Shown here: piece after piece, positions 45,307 through 56,559 of the stretch | Layout: every line of letters begins with the position of its first letter | How positions within the stretch are numbered: the first letter of the stretch is position 1 | DNA from: Paguma larvata | Lineage: Eukaryota > Chordata > Mammalia > Carnivora > Viverridae | NCBI GenBank assembly: GCA_030068075.1 | Contig: CM057834.1 | Coordinates: 93,699,119-93,763,118, forward strand | Direction: 5' to 3' | DNA: 64,000 bases | The notes under the pieces: model-generated | What the model saw: the letters and a program-made list of their open reading frames with translations, nothing else | What the model was told of the DNA's origin: nothing | Databases searched by the model: none | Translations under genes and position numbers: made by a program

Positions 45307-45640
45307 CTGTGTCTGTCTGTCCCCATCTGTCTACCCACTTCGGCATTTCCTTCTTTTCTGGTTCTACAAGATGCTCCAGATTTTATCTTGTGTATTTCCT
45401 GCCACTGTTCTAGATTCAGACATTTTTGCAAGGAGTGGAATCTTTGTTCCTTTTCTTCGAAGAATGTTACTAGAAACTGACACCTATGTGCTAGATGTGC
45501 TCACTGCTTTTAGGGTTTTCTTTCTTGCTTCTAAGTTCTCTCACCTGACAGAGCAAAGATATGTGTGTGTGCACCCAATTGCCTTTTCAAGAACAAAGAA
45601 CACTGTCTATGTGTTGATTACTATACTTAATATATATTTA
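44390..45640 (-). mobile_element. L1M (L1MC/L1MD-type) 3' UTR
   Basis: TTTAGAGCAGTTTTACCTTT, TTTTTGATGACCTTGAAAAT, TTTTGAGGAGTCCTGGTCAG, AATTATTTGGAATTCTTCTG and TGGGAGCTCTTTCAGTTGG are a long colinear match, in complement, to an old L1 3' UTR. A TG microsatellite (45262-45320) interrupts it. The 83-134 codon plus-strand frames here are antisense shadows. Confidence 0.85.
45262..45320. repeat. (TG)n microsatellite
   Basis: TG dinucleotides with one TA and terminal TC changes, inside the L1M 3' UTR. Confidence 0.97.
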
Positions 45641-46016
45641 CATGAAAAATTGTCTATTGTCTTCTAAAAGTACATAACCTCTGTAGGTTTGTTATTTAGA
45701 TTCCCAGTAAATGGAAAGGCATTTTATACCTTCAAGAAGTAACCCTGAAAATTCCACATATAGAAGAAAGAATATTCTTTCCCATATATCATCTTTATTT
45801 GTGCTTGGTTACCGATTTATTGCCTGATAATGGTATTTAAGGTACAGTGGAGGTCACTTATACTAGAATAACTTTCACCAATTTTCTGATTTGAAAACTA
45901 CATGTTCTTTTGTTTAAACCTAAAAAAATAAATCTGCCACACGTTAAGTAAGCAAGTGTATTTCATACTATTTTTTAAAATACAGTCGCTTTTATAGAGA
46001 AGTAAGAAAGATTCTC
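45641..46016. other. no recognised feature
   Basis: Unassigned AT-rich sequence. Confidence 0.5.
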
Positions 46017-46035
46017 AGAAATTTTGGAGAATACA

Positions 46036-46248
46036 TGGGGTGTGTGGATGGCCCAGTCGGTTGAGCGTCTGACTTTAGCTCAGGTCATGATCTCGTGGTT
46101 TGTGAGTTCGAGCCCTGCCTCGGGCTCTGTGCTGACAGCTCAGAGCCTGAACCCTGCTTTGTATTCTCTGTCTCCCTCTCTCTGCCCCTTCCTTTCTCAG
46201 GGTCTCTCTCTCTCAAAAATAAATAGACATTAAAAAATTAAAAAAAAA
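46036..46248 (+). mobile_element. felid CAN-SINE with perfect 19-bp duplication
   Basis: Head TGGGGTGTGTGGATGGCCCA (mutated relative to consensus), then GTCGGTTGAGCGTCTGACTT, GTGAGTTCGAGCCCTGCC, TC-rich middle and AAAAATAAATAGAC tail. Duplication AGAAATTTTGGAGAATACA is exact (46017-46035, 46249-46267). Confidence 0.97.
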
Positions 46249-46267
46249 AGAAATTTTGGAGAATACA

Positions 46268-46640
46268 AATATATTCACATGTTTTAAATAATATTAAATA
46301 CTTTAAAAATACAATACTGTAACTGTATTTGGCAAATCAAACATGAAATGTTCCACATATGTGATTGTCTCTGAAAACAGAAAACACTACAAGCATTAAA
46401 ATATTCTGGCTCAAAAGCTTAACTTTGTTTTCTCTCTAAAATGTCTTTAGATTCTTCAGCAGAAATCTGTTCTAAATTTAACTTCTCTATTTTGTATCAA
46501 ATTTATAATTATTGTTATGTGCATGAACTTTTTTGCTGCATGAAAAATATTATTAAACTTAGAGATACTAATTCATATCATTCATTTTGTTGCCCCTATT
46601 AAATTGTCCCAGCATGTCATGTTGCTTGAGTTAAAGTGCC
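46268..46640. other. no recognised feature
   Basis: AT-rich unassigned sequence. Confidence 0.45.
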
Positions 46641-46900
46641 TAGTTTTATGATTTGTGAAATATCTTAGGTACACAGAAATCTATAGAGAAATATAATGAA
46701 CACACTTGCAGCCCACACAGAATTTAAGAAGAAAAGAGTTATTACAGGAATAGTTGGCACCTCTTTTTTCTCATGCTATAAGCTTTCTTTCCAGATATAA
46801 CCAAAACCATGAAATTTGTGTTTCTCACTCTTCTGCATGCTTTTCTAATTTTAAGATATGTGTGGAGATCCATAAGAACTATATAATAAAGTGTTGCATC
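46641..46900 (-). mobile_element. old L1 (L1ME/L1M5-like) 3' region, left part
   Basis: AATATCTTAGGTACACAGAA, ATCTATAGAGAAATATAATG and AATTTGTGTTTCTCACTC resemble the complement of an old L1 3' region. It continues beyond the SINE. Confidence 0.6.
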
Positions 46901-47114
46901 TTTTTTTTTTTCATGTTTGTTTATTTTTGAGACAGAGAGAAACACAGCATGAGTGGGGGAGGAGCAGAGAGAGAGGGAGATAGAGAATCCAAAGCAGGCT
47001 CCAGGCTCTGAGCTGTCAGCACAGAGCCCGATGTGGGACTCGAACTCACGGACCGCGAGATCGTGACCTGAGCCAAAGTCGGACGCTCAACCGACTGAGC
47101 CACCCAGGCACCTC
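46901..47114 (-). mobile_element. felid CAN-SINE, young
   Basis: TTTTTGAGACAGAGAGAAAC, GCATGAGTGGGGGAGGAGC, CACGGACCGCGAGATCGTG and CGACTGAGCCACCCAGGC. Retained CpGs suggest recent insertion. Duplication GCATCTTTTTTTTTT on both sides. Confidence 0.96.
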
Positions 47115-47131
47115 GCATCTTTTTTTTTTTT

Positions 47132-47261
47132 TTTTACTTTAATAAATATATGGCATCGCCCTGTGTATATCAGCGAGCAACTTAATTTTTTGCAACGTAA
47201 TATTTTGTACTACAAATAATTTTTTCAAAACTAGTCTCTGTTCCTCTACCCAGCCGTGCAT
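47132..47261 (-). mobile_element. old L1 3' region, middle part
   Basis: ATATATGGCATCGCCCTGTG and AATTTTTTGCAACGTAATA match the complement of L1ME-type sequence (AAATGGTATCATACTGTATG, TTTTTTCACTCAACATTATG). Confidence 0.55.
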
Positions 47262-47488
47262 CAGGGGTTAGTAAACTACAGCCTACAGGCTAGTTCCGTA
47301 TCACTGCCTGTCTTTGCAAAGTTATACTGGAATAATAGCCACAGGATGTAGCCTGGCTTATGTATTGTCTATGGTGCTTTCTTGCCACAATAGCAGAGTT
47401 GAGTGGTTGTGTCAGAAACTCTATGGCTCCATATGAGCCTAAAATATTTACTACCTGGTCTCTTACAGGAGAAGTTTGCCGACTCCTA
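47262..47488. mobile_element. non-autonomous hAT-Charlie-like transposon, copy 3
   Basis: CAGGGGTTAGTAAACTACAG, TATTGTCTATGGTGCTTTC, ATAGCAGAGTTGAGTGGTTG and AGTTTGCCGACTCCTA match copies 1 and 2; this one keeps the best left terminus. It splits an old L1. Confidence 0.88.
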
Positions 47489-47615
47489 CTCTAGGTCATT
47501 CAGCTTGTGTGCTATATAGTATTCTCTGATATGCATGTAATGTTATTATAAACGTTAGTTTTTCTCCACTAGGTAATTATACTTTTACCAACGTAAATGT
47601 TTCCAGCTCTTTTGT
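47489..47615 (-). mobile_element. old L1 3' region, right part
   Basis: TGTGCTATATAGTATTCTCTG, then ATTATAAACGTTAG and AATGTTTCCAGCTCTTTTG continue the L1 match (STATAGTATTCCATT and TTTCCAGTTTTT equivalents). Short and diverged. Confidence 0.4.
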
Positions 47616-49284
47616 TTTTCCCTGTGGTTTCTTTCTCTCACAGACTGTCTAGTTTGATGATTCTAATCTTATATGAAATGGGAAATTATACAACTAGGTT
47701 TATCAACACAGGGTGTAAAATATAAGTATGAGAATACTGAATGAGAGTTTTGGAAATTCCCCTAAATATTCCATGTGTTAATTTACAGCTTGGATTACGG
47801 CATGGAGGTCTTGTTTTTCTCTTTATTTCCACGGCTCAGCGATATCCTTGATCATTAAGGTTTCTTTTGGGGCAGTGAGGTGTTCTGGTATTTATATGCA
47901 ACCAAATATGGCAGAGGCCACAGAAAATGTGAAACTGAAGAAATATAGGTTGATCCCTCAGCACATAACCCATTGCTCTTGGCAAAATCTCGTCTCTGCT
48001 ATAGAAAAAACACAAAGGTATGACCTTCAAAAGAAACCGGTGAAATACTCCCTCAGACAGATGCCCAACAAAAACACTTCCTGAAATGAATTACAGATTG
48101 ATGATGGAATTGAAAAGAGAGAAGTTGATGCTGAAAAAATCCTTCAACTGTTCTTTAAGGGATCAAGGGAATGAAATACACCTGCCTGTTGGCAAACATG
48201 CAGAGCAAGGCATTTCCATCTATCATTTCCTGTTCTGAGAGTCAGTAACGCTATTCTGATTTCAGAATCGCGAATTTCCTTAATGAGTTCGTTGCTGGAA
48301 TATCACAAGCTGTTCTATTACATCAGTTTCAGGAGACTTAAGCAGGATTCGTATGAAAGTGATTGTATATCTATCATTTGGGTAGAAGAAAAGGTAAGAC
48401 TGGCTAAAAAAGAATGCATTGTGGCCTCCCCACACCTGAATTTATTCTAATTTTCAACTTTCTCCTCTCACAAGTGTTTCCTAATGCGGGCTGAAGCCAT
48501 CCATTTAAGCATGACTTATTCATGCTCAAAAAATGATTGATTTAGACAGCCAATGAAATGCTGAACTCCCTATTCCTACTGCCTGACATACTTGCTCTAC
48601 AGATACTGATGGTTTAAAGCAGCAAGATTGACTCTATGGAGAATCAGCCGCAATGCCAAGATGGATCAGTGACAGCCACGGTGACTTTTAAGTGCAGTTA
48701 TAACCGTAAAAGTGACTGGGTGAAAATGGTACTATGGGAGTCCATCTGCCCCTCACGGCGGCTTCCATTGAGGATCTGGGGAGTTTTCAAGCCACGAGAT
48801 CATGCTGCTTTCTCACTGTGGGGTTGGCAAAGGTTGTGCTGACACAGGTGAACTGAAGTCTGTCTTAAGTGTCACCACTAAATACAAGGAGTTAGCAAAT
48901 ATTTAAGCACGCACGAGGGAATTAGGAGAGAAGAAGCTGATTTTTCCAAACCTGTACTACTAAGGCATCGTTTCTAGGGATCAAAACTGTTTTTCTATTT
49001 TTAACCAAAGCGAGAACAACCTTATCCTAACACCAAAGCCTACGGTGTGGATAAAATGATGTTTCTTTATAAGAAAAATTAACCCCTTTTTTTGGACAAG
49101 AATTTTAACAACTGCAATCAGTCTATAGGCAACGTTTACCTCCTGACAAGGACATTTCAAAGACGTTTTGCTTTTCTTCCTTTGGGATTTCCAGATGGAA
49201 ATTTTTATATCAGCCAAACATATTTTAGAATTGTGGAGAAGGTCTCATATCTCTCCCTTTCCTTCCCTCCTTTCTGTCTCCTTT
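47616..49284. other. repeat-free, high-complexity segment
   Basis: No repeat family is recognisable. Small frames (47836-48030 -, 47848-48084 +, 48636-48842 +, 48981-49217 -, 49092-49322 +) are 64-78 codons and overlap on opposite strands; none shows a domain or convincing splice boundaries. Best candidate region here for conserved noncoding sequence. Confidence 0.5.
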
Positions 49285-49520
49285 CTGTCACATTTATTCC
49301 AATATTTATTGGACACCAATAAATAAGCACTAGGCCCTGGAAGTGCTGATAATCGGATGTGGCCTGCAATTATAAGTATCCAGCATCTGTTCTGATTGAT
49401 TTATTCATGTGTTTTATCAGCGGCCAAATGTTCCATCACTACTGATACTGGACATATTAATCAATGATGTGCCCAGCATACCTGGCTAGTTTCTGCCCTC
49501 ATGGAGCTGTGTCTTACCAT
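49285..49520 (-). repeat. L2 3'-end fragment
   Basis: CCAATATTTATTGGACACC, AAGCACTAGGCCCTGGAAG and TTTCTGCCCTCATGGAGCTG follow the complement of the L2 3' end. Confidence 0.65.
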
Positions 49521-49779
49521 TTTCCCAGGAACTTCCTCCTTAAATAAGTGGCCCGGGGGATTGTTTTGAGGACAGTAAGCAGTTCCTAAATAATAACTTG
49601 AAAAGCCTGAGCTTTTCATCCTGTGTGTCTTGAATCTGTTAGGACACCTTTTGTGTCTTCAGAGTGATGTGCTAAGTTGTTATTCTCAGCATCACGAATT
49701 CTGCTAGACACAAAGGATACGGAGGTGCGGTCTCTATTTTATAAGCTATAGGAGAGAGGACATGGAAATCTAAACAAAA

Positions 49780-50000
49780 ACATGACAATTTGCTAGTAAG
49801 GATTGGAGAAGTTGAGTTAAAATTGTAACTAAATATGGTTACAGCAGTTATAATTCTAAGTTCCAATTTATTTATCTGAAAAATAGGGTTAATAATACAA
49901 CCAACTTCCATATAGGTTTTGAGTACTAAGTAACATAATCCATACAAAACGCTTCTATTACAGTGCCTGTCCAATTGTAAGTACTCAACGAAAGTCACGT
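49780..50000 (+). repeat. MIR SINE
   Basis: TTATTTATCTGAAAAATAGGG, TAATAATACAACCAACTTCC, CAGTGCCTGTCCAATTG and TAAGTACTCAACG follow MIR core and 3' end. The 108-codon frame antisense to it (49672-49998) is chance. Confidence 0.75.
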
Positions 50001-50986
50001 ACTACCAGTCAACTACCGCCACTACCACTACTCTCACTTCCCTGCAAATGTAACTGAAGAGTAACTTCAAACAGAGGAGTATGATGTCGATCCAAGGAAG
50101 CCAGGTGTAACCTAGGTATCCACTTTTGACTTTTGTGTGCTGGTTGATTGCTTCCATCCTAAGTCAATCAGTCAATTCTGGCTTCTGTAAGATGTCAAGT
50201 TATACCAGGCATCCTGCAATTTTTATATTCTTGACTGATGGCTTAATGAGATGAACAGGAAGAATCATGTCCCATACCACACAAAAGTTTACTAAAAAAA
50301 AATCCCCATAAATATTTTTATATCTCAAATTCCCTGCTTCTTACTCTCTTGCGAATGATTCTTTCTCTTCTTACTCCACCCAGTGTCCCCACTGTGGGTT
50401 TCCCTCTTCACTTCTGTACAGAACAATCTTGCTCCTGACCCAAGTTTGAATGTCGCACTCACCTAAACTTTCTGTCTGACAAGCGACCTTATAATCAGTA
50501 GAATGTCCTCAGCTTAAAAGAAACTTCTTTTGTTGTTGGCTGTGGTTTATTAAAATATCACATCCAAATAGAAACGATGATATTTTCTCCATGATAATTC
50601 CCAGCCTAGAAGATACAGTTTTCTCCATATCATTCTATCAAATAAAAGAGATTCGAAAAGGAGTTAATCAGTGGTGGTGAATGCCTTACCAAAGTTTTAA
50701 GCTAAGAAAATGACATTGAATTCGGTGATGAGATAGTTGATCTTTGGTGGAATAATTTCAGCACAATCCTGGAGGCTGAAAAACCAGATCATGATATTCC
50801 TTCAGCAGAAAGATGTGTCTTTACTGCTTCCAAATACATGTGATTATATTGCAATTTTAGAGCCAAAAAAGAAAATGGTTAAGAAATCAACAGATGGTAA
50901 TTAAACAGAGACAGGAGCCAAAATTACTCTTCAATAAGTTTGTTAGTGAGAAAAAAAGAGTGGATCATAGATTGTACAGTATCATG
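50001..50986. other. no recognised feature
   Basis: High-complexity unassigned sequence without open frames of note. Confidence 0.5.
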
Positions 50987-51006
50987 GAATAGCTTTATTA
51001 AAAAAA

Positions 51007-51215
51007 TGTTTATATATTTATTTCATGACAGATTGAGAGAACATGAGTTGGGGAGGCAGAGAGAGAGAGGGGGGGGGAAGAGAGAGAATCCCAAGCAGGC
51101 TCCATGCTGTCAGTGCAGAGCCCGATGTGGGGCTCAATCTCACGAACTGTGAGATCATGACCTGAGCTGAAATAAAGAGTCTGACTCTTAACTGACTGAG
51201 CCATCCAGGCACCCC
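51007..51215 (-). mobile_element. CAN-SINE
   Basis: TGTTTATATATTTATTTCAT, ACATGAGTTGGGGAGGC, GTGAGATCATGACCTGAGC and GAGCCATCCAGGCACCCC. Duplication GAATAGCTTTATTAAAAAA and GAATAGCTTTTTTAAAAAA, one mismatch. The G9 run at 51071-51079 is unusual. Confidence 0.95.
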
Positions 51216-51481
51216 AAGAATAGCTTTTTTAAAAAAGAAAAATGAATAGAAATTATGATAACGAAGGTGAGGGAGAGAGAGAATGATCAAATGGAAAGCA
51301 AAAGGGAAAAATTTTGGAAAATATTTCTTATACTGATCTAGAAGGGGAAAATATAAGAAAGGATACATATGAGGAGGAACCTTGGGGATGGTACAAATAG
51401 CAGAGTTAGGGAGAAGTACTGAGGTGGCAAGAGAGCCGAGAGAAATTAGCACCAAGTTTTCTACATTTTCCAGACCTTAGA

Positions 51482-51499
51482 GGGAATGGGGAAGATTTT
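51482..51499. repeat. target-site duplication, left flank of the large L1
   Basis: GGGAATGGGGAAGATTTT; the partner at 59019-59037 reads GGGAATGGGGGAAACTTTT, differing by one inserted G and two substitutions. The pair brackets the L1. Confidence 0.7.
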
Positions 51500-51510
51500 C
51501 ATTTTATTTA

Positions 51511-51512
<2 letters not shown>

Positions 51513-51560
<48 letters not shown>

Positions 51561-51584
51561 ATCTATCTATCTATCTATCTATCT
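51513..51584. repeat. (TCTA)n microsatellite in the L1 tail
   Basis: Seventeen or so tetramers with one ATC break, lying in the L1 3' tail next to the left target duplication, so it likely grew after insertion. Confidence 0.95.
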
Positions 51585-52017
51585 GTGTTCAATTTTTTTT
51601 ATTGTTAAGGGATGACTTATCTTCCATAAGTACTATTATTTGTTTTTAATATTGACTTTTATTTTCCCTCTCTATTTTTAAAATTTATTTAATTTTTAAT
51701 TTACATCCAAGTTAGTTAGCATTAGTGCAACAATGATTTCAGAAGTAGATTCCTTAATGCCCCTTAGCCATTTAGCCTATTTCCCCACCACAACTCCTCC
51801 ATCCACCCTCTGTTCTCTATATTTAAGAGTCTTTTATGTTTTGTCCCCCTCCCTGGTTTTATATTATTTTTGCTTCCCTTCCCTTATATTCAATGGTTTT
51901 ATATTTTAAAGTCCTCATATGAATGAATTCATATGATATTTGTCTTTCTCTGACTGAATAATTTCACTTAGCATAATACCCTTTAGATCCATCCATGTAG
52001 TTGCAAATGGCAAGATT

Positions 52018-55000
52018 TCATTCTTTTTGATTGTTGAGTAATACTTCATCGTGTGTATGTATGTATGTATGCCACTTCTCGTTTATCCATTCATCCATCG
52101 ATGGACATTTGAGATTTTTCCATACTTTCGTTATTGTCAATAGCACAGCTATTACCATTGGGGTGCATATGCCCCTTCGAGACAGCACCTGTCTCCCTGG
52201 ATAAATACCTAGTAATACAATTGCTGGGTGATTGGATAGTTCTATTTTTAATTTTTTTTTTTTGAATCTCCGTACTGATTTCCAGAGTGACTGCACCAGT
52301 CTGCGTTCCCACCAGCAGTGCAAAGGAGATCCTCTTTCTCCACATCCTCACCAATATCTGTCGTTGCCTGAGTTGTTAATGTTAGCCATTCTGACAGGTG
52401 TGAGGTGGTATCTCATTGTGGTTTTGATTTGTATTTCCCTGATGATGAGTGATGTTGAGCATTTTTTCATGTGTCTGTTAGCCATCTGGATGTCTTCTTT
52501 GGAGAAGTGTCCGTTCATGTCTTTGGCCCATTTCTTCACTGGATTATTTGTTTTTTGGGTGTTGAGTTTGATAAGTTCTTTATAGATTTTGGATACTAAC
52601 CGTTTATCTGATATATCATTTGCAAGTATCTTCTCCCATTCCGTTGGTTGCCTTTTAGTTTTGCTGATTGTTTCCTTCTCTGTGCAGAAGTTTTTATTTC
52701 GATGAGGTCCCAATAATTCATTTTTGCTTTTGTTTCCCTTGCCTCCAGAGACATGTTGAGTAAGAAGTTGTCGTGGCCATGGTCAAAGACAGTTTTGCCT
52801 GCTTTCTATCTCACATTTAGATCTTTTATCCATTTTGAGTTTATTTTTGTGTATGGTGTAAGAAAGTAGTCCAGGTTCATTTTTCTGCATGTCGCTGTCC
52901 AGTTTTCCCAGCACCATTTGCTAAAGAGACTATTTTTATGCCATTGGATATTCTTTCCTGCTTTGTCAAAGATTAGTTGGACGTATGTTTGTGGGTCTGT
53001 TGGGAGCCATTTTGAGCTGACAGGTTGAGAACCCTCCCTGTGTGGAAAAGGCGGTTGAGGCAAAGCTCCCGCCGGCCTAAATGGTGCCTATCTTACCTCT
53101 TTCTAAATAATTTTTCAGGCTTGGATTTCTTGAGCTGCTCTTGTTGGCCCCAAGGAATGTAATGCTCTTTTGTTTTATGGCATTTAGATAAAAGGGAAGG
53201 ACCTGGAGCAAGATGCTTTGATGGATTACATCGGAATGAGAGTAGCCTGGCCAAAAGTAATCTTAAAGTTGCTTCTTGCGGATGGGTTGCACAAATTGAT
53301 AGCAGTTATAAGCTGGCTGAATATTGGTATGATTTGTGTAAATATTGAGCCCCTATTATGTAAATTCACTCATTCACAAGTAAAGGCCAAGCATTGGGAA
53401 TTCTGTCCTTGCCGGATGGGTTGCATCTCCCCCATTGTAGTTGGAAGAATAGGCAGAATGACTCCTGGCCTGTTTATAGATAATCAACATAGGCAGACCT
53501 AGGTAACGCCCTGTTCTCTCCCCCTGCCTTAAATTTATATGCTAATTAACTTAAAAACAACTTGCAAGATTGAGGAAATCGCTCGCTTTGCAGATAAAAA
53601 CACATTATTGTTCAAACTATGCTTACTGATGGGATATCACTCATTGCTGTAATGTAACTCACTACTTTTAAATGAAGACACTGAGACCAGCAGGGCAGAG
53701 AGAGATACCAGACTAGCCAGAGATGCCTGCTTGGTGATCAGACCACATCTCGTGCCTCTCTCGTTCCTTTCACCTAACCGTCCATCCTTTGCGGACCCCT
53801 GGACTCAGCCAGAGCTGGACTCCACCATGGGTCCATTTCTGGGTTCTCTATTCTGTTCCATTGATCTGAGTGTCTGTTTTTGTGCCAGAACCATACTGTG
53901 TTGATGATTATAGCTTTGTAATACATCTTGAAGTCCAGGAGTGTGAGGCCTCCTGCTTTGCCTTTCTTTTCCAAGATTGCTTTGGCTATTTGGGGTCTTT
54001 TATGGTTCCATACAGATTTTAGGATTGTTCGTTCTAGCTCTATGAAGAATGTTGGTGTTATTTTGACAGGGATTGCATTGAATATGTAGATTGTTTTGGG
54101 TAGTATTGATATTTTAATAATGTTGGCTCTTCCTATCCAGGAGGAATGAATATTTCCATTTTTTGTGTCTTCTTCAATATCTTTCATAAGCTTTCTATAG
54201 TTTTCAGTGTATAGATTTTTCACCTCTTTGGTTATGTTTATTCCTAGGTATTTTATGGGTTTTGGTGCAATTGTAAATGGGATCGATTCCTTGATTTCTC
54301 TTTATGTTGTTTCATTATTGGTGTATAGGAATGCCACCAATTTCTGTGTACATACTTTATATCCTGTGATTTTGCTGAATTCATGGATCAGTTCTAGCAG
54401 TTTTTTGGGTTTTCCATATAGAGTATCATATCATCTGCGAAGAGTGAAAGTTTGACTTCCTCCTGGCCAATTTGGATGCCTTTTATTCATTTGTGTTTTT
54501 TGATTGCTGAGGCTAGGACTTCCAATACTATGTTGAATAACAGTGGCAAGAGTGGACATCCCTGTCTTGTTCCTGACCTTAGCAGTAAAGTTTTTGCTCA
54601 TTAGCGGTGGGTCTTTCATATATGAGTTTTATGATCTCGAGGTATGATCCTTCTGTCTCTACTTCCTTGAGGGTTTTTACCAAGAAAGGATGCTGTATTT
54701 TGTCAAATGCTTTCTCTGCATATATTAAGAGGATCACGTGGTTCTTGCCCTTTCTTTTATTGATGTGACATATCACATTGATTTTTTTGCTGACATTGAA
54801 CCAGCCCTGTATCCCAGGTATAAATCTCACTTGGTTGTGGTGAATAATTCTTTAACATATTGTTGGATCTCGTTGGCTAGTATCTTCTTGAGGATTTTTG
54901 CATCCATGTTCATCAGGGAAATTGCTATACAGGTCCCCTTTTTACTGGGGTCTTTGTCTGGTTTTGGAATCAAGGTAATTCTGGCTTCATAGAATGAGTT

Positions 55001-56480
55001 TGGAAGTTTTCCTTCAATTTCTATTTTTTGAAACAACTTCAAAAGAATAGGTGTTAACTCTTCATTAAATGTTTGGTAGAATTCCCCCAGAAAGCCATCG
55101 GGCTCTGGACTCTTGTTTGTTGGGAGATTTTTGATTACTAACTCAATTTCTTTTCTGTTCAAATTTTCCATTTCTTCCTCTTTCAGTTTTGGTAGTTTAT
55201 ATGTTTCTAGGAATTTGTCCATTTCTTCCAGGTTGCCAGTTTTATTGGTGTGTAATTGCTCATAATATTCTCTTATTATTGTTTGTGTTTCTGCAGTGTT
55301 GGCTATGATCTCTTTTCTTTTGTTTTTGATTTTATTTATTTGGGTCCTTTCTTTTTTCTTTTTGATGAAAATGGCTAGAATGTTTATCAACTTTGTTAAT
55401 TCTTTCAAGGAACCAGTTTCTGGTTTCATTGATCTGTTCAACTGATTTTTGGTTTTGATAGCATTGATTTTTGCTCTAATCTTTATTATTTCTTGTCTTT
55501 TGCCAGTTTTCGGTTTTATTTGCTGTTCCTTTTCCAGAATTTTGAGGTGTAAGGCTAGGTTGTGTATATGAGACCTTTCTTCCTTTTTTAGGAAGGCCTG
55601 GAATGCTATATACTTTCCTCTAATGACTGCCTTTGCTGCGTCCCAGAGGTTTTGGGCGTGGTGTTATCATTTTCATTGACTTCCATATATTTTTTAATTT
55701 TCTCTTTAATTTCTTGGTTAACCCATTCATTCTTTAGTAGAATGTTCTTTAGTCTCGCAAGTATTTGTTATCTTTCCAAATGTTTTCTTGTGGATAGTTT
55801 CGAGTTTCATAGTCTAGTGGTCTGAAAATATGCACATATGATTTCAATCTTTTTGCACTTGTTGAGGGCTGATTTGTGTCCCAGTATGTGATCTAATCTG
55901 GAGAATGTTCCATGTGCACGGGAGAAGAATGTGTATTGTACTGCTTTAGGATGAAACGTTCTGAATATATCTGTTAAGTCCATCTGGTCCAGTATGTCAT
56001 TCAAAGCCACTGTTCCTTGTTGACTTTCAGATTAGATGATCTGTCCATTGCTTCAAGTGGGGTGTTGAAGTCCCCTACTATTATGGTATTATTATCAATG
56101 GGTTTCTTTATGTTTGTGATTAATCGATTTATATACTTGGGTGCTTACACATTTGGAGCATAAATGTTTACAACTGTTAGGTCTTCTTGAAAGACAGGCC
56201 TCTTAATTATGATATAATGCCCTTCTTCATCTCTTGTTATAGTCTTTATTTTAAAGTCTAGATTGTCTGATATAAGTAAGGCTTCTCTGGCTTTGTTTTG
56301 GTGACCATTAGCATGATAGATGGTTCTCCATCCCCTTATTTTCAATATGAAGGTGTCTTTAGGTGTAAAATGTGTCTCTTTCAAACAGCATATAGATGGA
56401 TCTTGTTTTCTTATCCATTATGTTACTCTATGTCTTTTGATTGGAGCGTTTAGACCATTGATATTTAAAGTGAGTACTGA
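52018..56480 (-). pseudogene. L1 ORF2 remnant (endonuclease-reverse transcriptase)
   Basis: Encoded the L1 endonuclease plus reverse transcriptase for target-primed integration. Endonuclease pieces: 56145-56384 (KETHFTPKDT, IYAPNV) and 55807-56010 (FSRLDHILGHKSALNK). Reverse-transcriptase pieces: 54827-55441 ([20 protein letters not shown]), 54579-54830 and onward. The FADD motif is still encoded at 54430-54441, but the first Asp of the DAEKAFD motif is Tyr in the 54579-54830 piece. C-terminal pieces: 53774-54223, 52348-52713, 52018-52323 (KCPSMDEWI). Frameshifts separate the pieces, and an LTR lies inside the C-terminal part. The start near 56480 is approximate. Confidence 0.9.
52998..53827 (+). 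mobile_element. solo LTR of an ERV2 (betaretrovirus-like, IAP-like) element inside the L1
   Basis: Begins TGTTGGGAGCCATTTTGAG and ends GAGCTGGACTCCACCA, with TG...CA termini. The host L1 sequence is duplicated exactly as TGGGTC on both sides (52992-52997, 53828-53833). A 6-bp duplication and the TGTTGGGAGCC start are typical of class II (beta-like) retroviruses such as IAP. No gag, pol or env adjoins it, so this is an LTR-LTR recombination product. A TA-rich stretch (53529-53548) is a candidate TATA region. The 94-codon frame 53218-53502 has no domain. Confidence 0.88.
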
Positions 56481-56559
56481 AAGATATGAATTTGTTGTCA
56501 TTATGTTGCCTATTGAGTTGAAGTTTCTGGTAGTGTTCTTTGGTCCTTTCTAGTCTTTG

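Noticed and set aside
45060..45667. Plus-strand frames up to 134 codons
   Set aside because: Antisense to an L1M 3' UTR and padded by the TG microsatellite (Cys-Val repeats).
52232..52585. 117-codon plus-strand frame with hydrophobic stretches
   Set aside because: Exact antisense of L1 ORF2 sequence.
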